Source: Caulobacter sp. (GTDB lineage Bacteria; Pseudomonadota; Alphaproteobacteria; Caulobacterales; Caulobacteraceae). Taken from it: a stretch of DNA of 8,199 nucleotides. The notes beneath the pieces were generated by a model. That model made no database searches, had not been told where the DNA came from, and saw only the letters and a program-made list of their open reading frames with translations. Shown piece after piece: positions 4,967 to 8,199 of this stretch; positions within the stretch are counted from its first letter, which is position 1; every line of letters begins with the position of its first letter. The translations under genes and the position numbers were made by a program. Location: assembly GCA_014378155.1 (NCBI GenBank), contig JACMOF010000206.1, positions 1-8,199 of the forward strand, read 5' to 3'.

Positions 4967-5533
4967 TTAGTCCTTCGCCCGTTCCTGATACGAGCCGTCT
5001 TCCGTCAGGATGACCACTCGCGTGCCGGCGGCGATATAGGGCGGCACCATGGTGCGCACGCCGTTGCTCAGGATCGCCGGCTTGTACGACGACGACGCCG
5101 TCTGGCCCTTCACCGAAGGTTCGGTCTCGACGATTTCCAGGGTCACGGTGCGCGGCAGTTCCAGCGAGATCGGCAGGTCGTTGTGGGTCGACAGCTGAAC
5201 GACCATGCCCTCCTGCAGATAGGCGCCCAGGTCGCCGATTACTTCCGGCGTGGCCACCAGCTGGTCGAAGCTTTCCGGGTTCATGAAGTGATAGCCCTCG
5301 CCGTCCTGATACAGGAAGGTGTGGTCGCGCTGGTCGACGAAGGCGCGCTCGACGGTCTCGGTCGTGCGGTAACGTTCCGACACCTTCACGCCGTCGGAGA
5401 TGCGGCGCATGTTCAGCTGGGTCACCGGGGTGCCCTTGCCTGGGTGAATGTTTTCGACGTTGAGAACGACGTAGAGCTTGCCGTTCATATCGACGACGAA
5501 ACCCTTCCTGAGCGAGCTGGCGGCGACTTTCAC
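4967..5533 (-). CDS. efp: Elongation factor P
   Basis: EF-P enters the ribosome beside the P-site tRNA and relieves stalling at consecutive prolines. The 188-residue protein has the normal length and three-domain form: N-terminal KOW-like domain (1-65), central OB domain (about 67-127, including the [17 protein letters not shown] stretch) and C-terminal OB domain (130-188, with TASSSYKPA and the PPYI..GTRV motif). The modification loop reads HPGKGTP, placing the target lysine at K33, equivalent to E. coli Lys34. The start is GTG (complement of 5531-5533), with AAGGA about 9 bases upstream. It is divergent from epmA and epmB, whose products should attach beta-lysine to K33. The lysine-type loop agrees with that pathway rather than the arginine or unmodified types. 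Confidence 0.96.
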   Translation of the reverse strand: MKVAASSLRKGFVVDMNGKLYVVLNVENIHPGKGTPVTQLNMRRISDGVKVSERYRTTETVERAFVDQRDHTFLYQDGEGYHFMNPESFDQLVATPEVIGDLGAYLQEGMVVQLSTHNDLPISLELPRTVTLEIVETEPSVKGQTASSSYKPAILSNGVRTMVPPYIAAGTRVVILTEDGSYQERAKD

Positions 5534-5644
5534 TTATCTTGTCCTTAGGTCTCGCGCCGGCCCGAGAGCGCGCGAATTGCGTTAGATATCGCCCTCCTAT
5601 AGCGATCCCCGCCAAGTTCGCCACCCCGCCCGAGGGACTTTCCA
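5534..5644. promoter_or_regulatory. Divergent efp/epmA intergenic region
   Basis: This 111-bp gap must hold promoters for both directions. On the minus strand TTGGCGG (complement of 5609-5615) and GCGATATC (complement of 5585-5592) are 16 bases apart and resemble the Caulobacter housekeeping elements, slightly beyond the usual spacing; this would serve efp. On the plus strand TTGCGT (5577-5582) and TATAGC (5598-5603), 15 bases apart, are a weaker candidate for epmA. The two candidates overlap, so they could compete. Neither is firm. Confidence 0.35.
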
Positions 5645-6697
5645 GTGCCGCTTGCCTCCGCCTCGCCCTGGTGGCGCCCAGAAAGCCACGCCGACCGGCG
5701 GCCGTTCCTGTTGGTCCGCAACCGGATCAAGGCCGCGTTCCGCGCCTGGTTCGAGGGTCAGGACTTCATCGAGGTCGAGACCGCCGCCCTGCAGGTGTCG
5801 CCCGGCAACGAGGCCCATCTTCACGCCTTCGAGACCGCCGCCGTGACCCTTTCGGGGGAGGCCGCGCCGCTTTACCTGCACACCTCGCCGGAGTTTTCCT
5901 GCAAGAAGCTGCTGGCGGCGGGCGAGCGCCGGATCTTCGATTTCGGCAAGGTCTGGCGCAATCGCGAGCGCGGGGCGCTGCACCATCCCGAGTTCACCAT
6001 GCTGGAATGGTACCGGGTGGACGCGCCGTACCAGACGCTGATGGACGACTGCGCCGCGCTGATGGCCTTGGCGGCCGAAACCGCCGGAACGCGGGAATTT
6101 CGCTTCCGGAGCAAGATCTGCGATCCTTTCGCCGCGCCCGAGCAGGTGACGGTGGCGGAGGCCTTCGCGCGCCACGCGGGGGTCGATCTGCTGGCCTCGA
6201 TCGGCGCGGACGGTTCTACGGACCGCGACGCTCTGGCCGCTTCGGCGACCGCCGTCGGGATCCGCGTTGCAGGAGATGATAGTTGGGCCGATGTGTTCAG
6301 CCGGGTGATCGTCGAGAAGGTCGAGCCTAATCTCGGCGTCGGCCGCGCGACGATCCTCTGCGAATACCCCGTCGCCGAGGCCGCCCTCGCTAGGCCCAAG
6401 CCCGGCGACCCCCGCGTGGCCGAACGGTTCGAGCTCTATGCCTGCGGCGTCGAGCTGGCCAATGCGTTTGGCGAACTGACCGACGCCGCCGAACAGCGCC
6501 GCAGGTTCGAGGCCGAGATGAACGAGAAGGCCCGGGTCTATGGCGAGCGTTACCCGCTGGACGAGGACTTCCTGGCGGCCCTGGCGATCATGCCCAACGC
6601 CTCCGGCTCGGCCCTAGGCTTCGACCGGCTGGTGATGCTGGCGGCCGGGGCGAGCCGGGTGGATCAGGTGATGTGGACGCCGGTGGCGGGCGGCTAG
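5645..6697 (+). CDS. epmA: EF-P lysine ligase EpmA (GenX/PoxA)
   Basis: EpmA is a shortened class II lysyl-tRNA synthetase that activates beta-lysine with ATP and attaches it to the EF-P lysine. The 350-residue protein has the catalytic core but no N-terminal anticodon-binding domain. Visible are motif 1 (LVRNRIKAAFRAWFEGQDFIEVETA, 23-47), LYLHTSPEF (77-84), motif 2 (FGKVWRNRERGALHHPEFTMLEWYR, 100-124), CGVELANAFGEL (267-278) and motif 3 (GSALGFDRL, 321-329, with Arg328). E. coli EpmA is 325 residues; the extra length is mostly in the middle (about 145-215). The start is GTG, with GAGGGA (5632-5637) 7 bases upstream. It faces away from efp, its substrate gene, and precedes the aminomutase gene epmB after a 155-bp gap that contains a palindrome. 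Confidence 0.93.
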   Translation: MPLASASPWWRPESHADRRPFLLVRNRIKAAFRAWFEGQDFIEVETAALQVSPGNEAHLHAFETAAVTLSGEAAPLYLHTSPEFSCKKLLAAGERRIFDFGKVWRNRERGALHHPEFTMLEWYRVDAPYQTLMDDCAALMALAAETAGTREFRFRSKICDPFAAPEQVTVAEAFARHAGVDLLASIGADGSTDRDALAASATAVGIRVAGDDSWADVFSRVIVEKVEPNLGVGRATILCEYPVAEAALARPKPGDPRVAERFELYACGVELANAFGELTDAAEQRRRFEAEMNEKARVYGERYPLDEDFLAALAIMPNASGSALGFDRLVMLAAGASRVDQVMWTPVAGG

Positions 6698-6715
6698 GCG
6701 CTAGCACCCCCAACC

Positions 6716-6803
6716 GACGGGGACATGCCCTTGGGCGTGTCCCCAAGTTCAGGCGTGATGTCGGGGATGCGACTGGGGACACGCCCAAGGGCATGTCCCC
6801 GTC
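6716..6803. repeat. Perfect 30-bp inverted repeat between epmA and epmB
   Basis: The arms 6716-6745 and 6774-6803 are perfect reverse complements over 30 bases and are separated by 28 bases. Each arm is also palindromic: GGGGACA and TGTCCCC bracket a CCC-TT-GGG core. So each arm can fold alone or pair with the other. REP elements moved by RAYT (Y1-type) transposases often have this pair-of-hairpins design with GGGGAC/GTCCCC ends; assignment to that class is inference. It lies within what should be the epmA-epmB transcript. Confidence 0.92.
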
Positions 6804-6852
6804 AGTGGGCCGCATTGCGTCAGTCGCTTCAATCCGCCATACCGCCGGCCTC

Positions 6853-7890
6853 ATGACCCCCGCCCGCACCTTCCGCAGCGCCCAGGCGCTGGCCGACGCC
6901 GGCCTGATCGCTCCGGAGCGACTGCCCGCGCTCGAGCAGGTGGCGGCCCGGTACGCGGTGGCGATCACGCCTGCCATGGTCGAGCTGATCGACCCGGCCA
7001 ACGAGAGCGATCCCATCGCCCGCCAGTTCCTGCCGCACGAGGCCGAACTGATCCAGACACCGGCCGAGACCGCCGACCCCATCGGCGACCTGACCCACAG
7101 CCCGGTCGAGGGGATCGTCCACCGCTATCGCGATCGGGTGCTGCTGAAGCCCACCCACACCTGCGCGGTCTATTGCCGGTTCTGCTTTCGCCGCGAAATG
7201 GTCGGGCCGGAAGGCTTGCGAAGCCTGACGCCCGCCCAGCTGGACGACGCCTTCGCCTATATCGCCGACCGCCCGGACATATGGGAGGTCATCGTCACCG
7301 GCGGCGACCCGCTGGTGCTGTCGCCGCGCCGGCTGCGCGACATCGGCGAGCGGCTGGCGGCCATCGACCATGTCAAGGTCGTGCGTTTTCACACCCGCGT
7401 GCCGGCGGTCGATCCGGCGGCGATCACCGCTGAGATGGTCGCAGCCCTCAAGGTCCCCGGCAAGGCGGTCTATGTCGCCCTGCACGCCAACCATGCGCGG
7501 GAGCTGACGCCGGCGGCGCGAGCGGCCTGCGCGAGGATCATCGACGCCGGAATCCCCATGCTGAGCCAGACCGTGCTGCTGCGCGGCGTCAATGACGACC
7601 CCGAGACGCTGGGCCTGCTGATGCGGGCGTTCGTGGAGGCGCGCATTCGGCCCTACTATCTTCACCATGGCGACCACGCGCCGGGCACCGGCCATCTGCG
7701 AACCACCGTGGACGAGGGCCGCGCCCTGATGCGCCAGATCCGGGGCCGGTTCTCGGGCCTGTGTCAGCCGACCTATGTGCTCGACATCCCCGACGGTCAC
7801 GGCAAGGTCCCGATCGGGCCCGACTACCTGGCCGCCCCGGGCGCGGTCGAAGACCCCAACGGCGGGGCGCATGCCTATCCTCCGCTTTAA
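6853..7890 (+). CDS. epmB: EpmB / lysine 2,3-aminomutase-like radical SAM protein
   Basis: A radical SAM, PLP-dependent aminomutase of 345 residues (E. coli EpmB has 342). It should convert lysine to beta-lysine for EpmA. The cluster motif is CAVYCRFCF (Cys104, Cys108, Cys111), followed by VTGGDPL (148-154), RFHTRVP (178-183), HANH (211-214), LLRGVND (242-248) and PYYLHHGD (267-274). The C-terminus ends PTYVLDIPDGHGKVP, with Lys318 placed like the PLP lysine of KamA; this tail is closer to KamA and related alphaproteobacterial proteins than to E. coli EpmB. The EpmB role rests on the neighbouring efp and epmA. The ATG at 6853 is chosen by family alignment; the reading frame is open upstream to 6673 but that part runs through the 6716-6803 repeat. 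No clear Shine-Dalgarno is seen, which may mean weak or coupled initiation. The stop lies at the edge of the next repeat. Confidence 0.88.
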   Translation: MTPARTFRSAQALADAGLIAPERLPALEQVAARYAVAITPAMVELIDPANESDPIARQFLPHEAELIQTPAETADPIGDLTHSPVEGIVHRYRDRVLLKPTHTCAVYCRFCFRREMVGPEGLRSLTPAQLDDAFAYIADRPDIWEVIVTGGDPLVLSPRRLRDIGERLAAIDHVKVVRFHTRVPAVDPAAITAEMVAALKVPGKAVYVALHANHARELTPAARAACARIIDAGIPMLSQTVLLRGVNDDPETLGLLMRAFVEARIRPYYLHHGDHAPGTGHLRTTVDEGRALMRQIRGRFSGLCQPTYVLDIPDGHGKVPIGPDYLAAPGAVEDPNGGAHAYPPL

Positions 7891-8021
7891 ATCCGTCTTC
7901 CCGGCGAAGGCCGGGGTCCAGATGGAATGGCGGCGGGGCTGACGCCAGAAGCTCTGAGCTCTTGCAACCCACCACACCGCTCCGGGATCTGGGCCCCGGC
8001 CTTCGCCGGGCAAGCGGATTT
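7889..8021. repeat. REP-like inverted pair after epmB
   Basis: The arms 7889-7923 and 7987-8021 are reverse complements at 31 of 35 positions, spaced by 63 bases. The shared core CCCGGCGAAGGCCGGGG is itself a hairpin (CCCGGC-GAA-GGCCGGG), and the motif CCGGCGAAGGCCGGGGTCCAG is one I know as frequent between genes in Caulobacter and sphingomonads. The left arm begins inside the epmB stop codon, and the right arm ends on the first base of the stop codon of the truncated gene that follows. It lies between converging genes and may act as a terminator. Confidence 0.85.
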
Positions 8022-8199
8022 TAGTCAGGCCAACGCCTCGCCATCCTTGTGCGGATCGCGTCCAGCACGGTGGCCTCGGCCCCCATCAGCGACAGGTCGG
8101 CTGGGATGGCGAAGGCGGTGACGCCATGGGCGGCGGAAAGCTCGGCGGCCAGGGCCTCCAGCCGGTCGGCCCGGCGGGCGACCAGCGCCAGGTCGTGGC
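8021..8199 (-). pseudogene. Truncated short-chain dehydrogenase (SDR), partial
   Basis: The frame enters from the window's right edge and reads HDLALVARRADRLEALAAELSAAHGVTAFAIPADLS, the second beta strand and following helix-strand of a classical SDR Rossmann fold (typically residues 30-65). It then continues GAEATVLDAIRTRMARRWPD and stops at the complement of 8021-8023. A normal SDR continues for some 170-200 residues, including NNAG and the YxxxK active site; none of this is present and the space beyond is the repeat 7889-8021. So the gene appears cut off at its 3' end. The +2 frame across the last 33 coding bases reads RDPHKDGEALA and then stops at 8025, so a frameshift near 8055 is another reading, but that frame would not restore an SDR either. 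The 5' part lies outside the window. Confidence 0.6.

Noticed and set aside
6673..6852. N-terminal extension of EpmB from the in-frame ATG at 6673
   Set aside because: It overlaps the epmA end and runs through the perfect inverted repeat; the family N-terminus fits the ATG at 6853.
6829..8013. 394-codon minus-strand open frame opposite epmB
   Set aside because: The radical SAM motifs are on the plus strand; the antisense product has no family features and crosses the repeat arms.
6716..8021. CRISPR array or insertion sequence
   Set aside because: The repeats are inverted pairs, not regularly spaced direct repeats, and no transposase or cas gene is present in the window.

Overview
The window looks like chromosomal DNA of an alphaproteobacterium, most likely Caulobacter or another member of the Caulobacteraceae. 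The DNA is very GC-rich (my impression, not computed). It carries an ECF sigma factor with a DUF1109/NrsF-type membrane anti-sigma factor, whose two cysteines fall at almost the same positions as in Caulobacter NrsF. It has a candidate promoter close to the Caulobacter housekeeping consensus, uses several GTG/TTG starts, and has palindromic repeats in most of its larger intergenic gaps. This assignment is inference; there is no rRNA or other direct marker.

Layout, left to right: (1) 1-508, a small DUF559 nuclease-like gene enclosed by two inverted copies of a roughly 50-bp GC-rich repeat. (2) 518-1162, thiE on the minus strand, ending in the U-tract of the terminator that closes the DUF559 side. 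(3) 1163-1424, an imperfect inverted repeat, then a promoter with a good Fur box. (4) 1425-2889, an iron/haem block on the plus strand: bfd, bfr and a divergent TspO/MBR-like membrane protein. A long inverted repeat lies between bfd and bfr. (5) 2964-4812, a tight plus-strand unit: DUF2799 lipoprotein, ECF sigma factor, NrsF-like anti-sigma factor. (6) 4823-4942, a large nested palindrome between convergent transcripts. (7) 4967-7890, the translation factor EF-P (minus strand) divergent from epmA and an epmB/lysine-aminomutase-like gene, which together would put beta-lysine on EF-P. A perfect 30-bp inverted repeat sits between epmA and epmB. (8) 7889-8021, another REP-like inverted pair, abutting what appears to be a 3'-truncated short-chain dehydrogenase running off the window.

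The gene content is mostly ordinary chromosomal housekeeping and stress functions. The least explained part is the repeat architecture: five inverted-repeat pairs in 8.2 kb, at least two structural classes, and one pair enclosing a lone DUF559 gene like a minimal cassette. Second-tier points are the predicted loss of one ferroxidase ligand in Bfr, the paired region between bfd and bfr, the lipoprotein gene placed ahead of the sigma/anti-sigma pair, and the truncated dehydrogenase at a repeat boundary.
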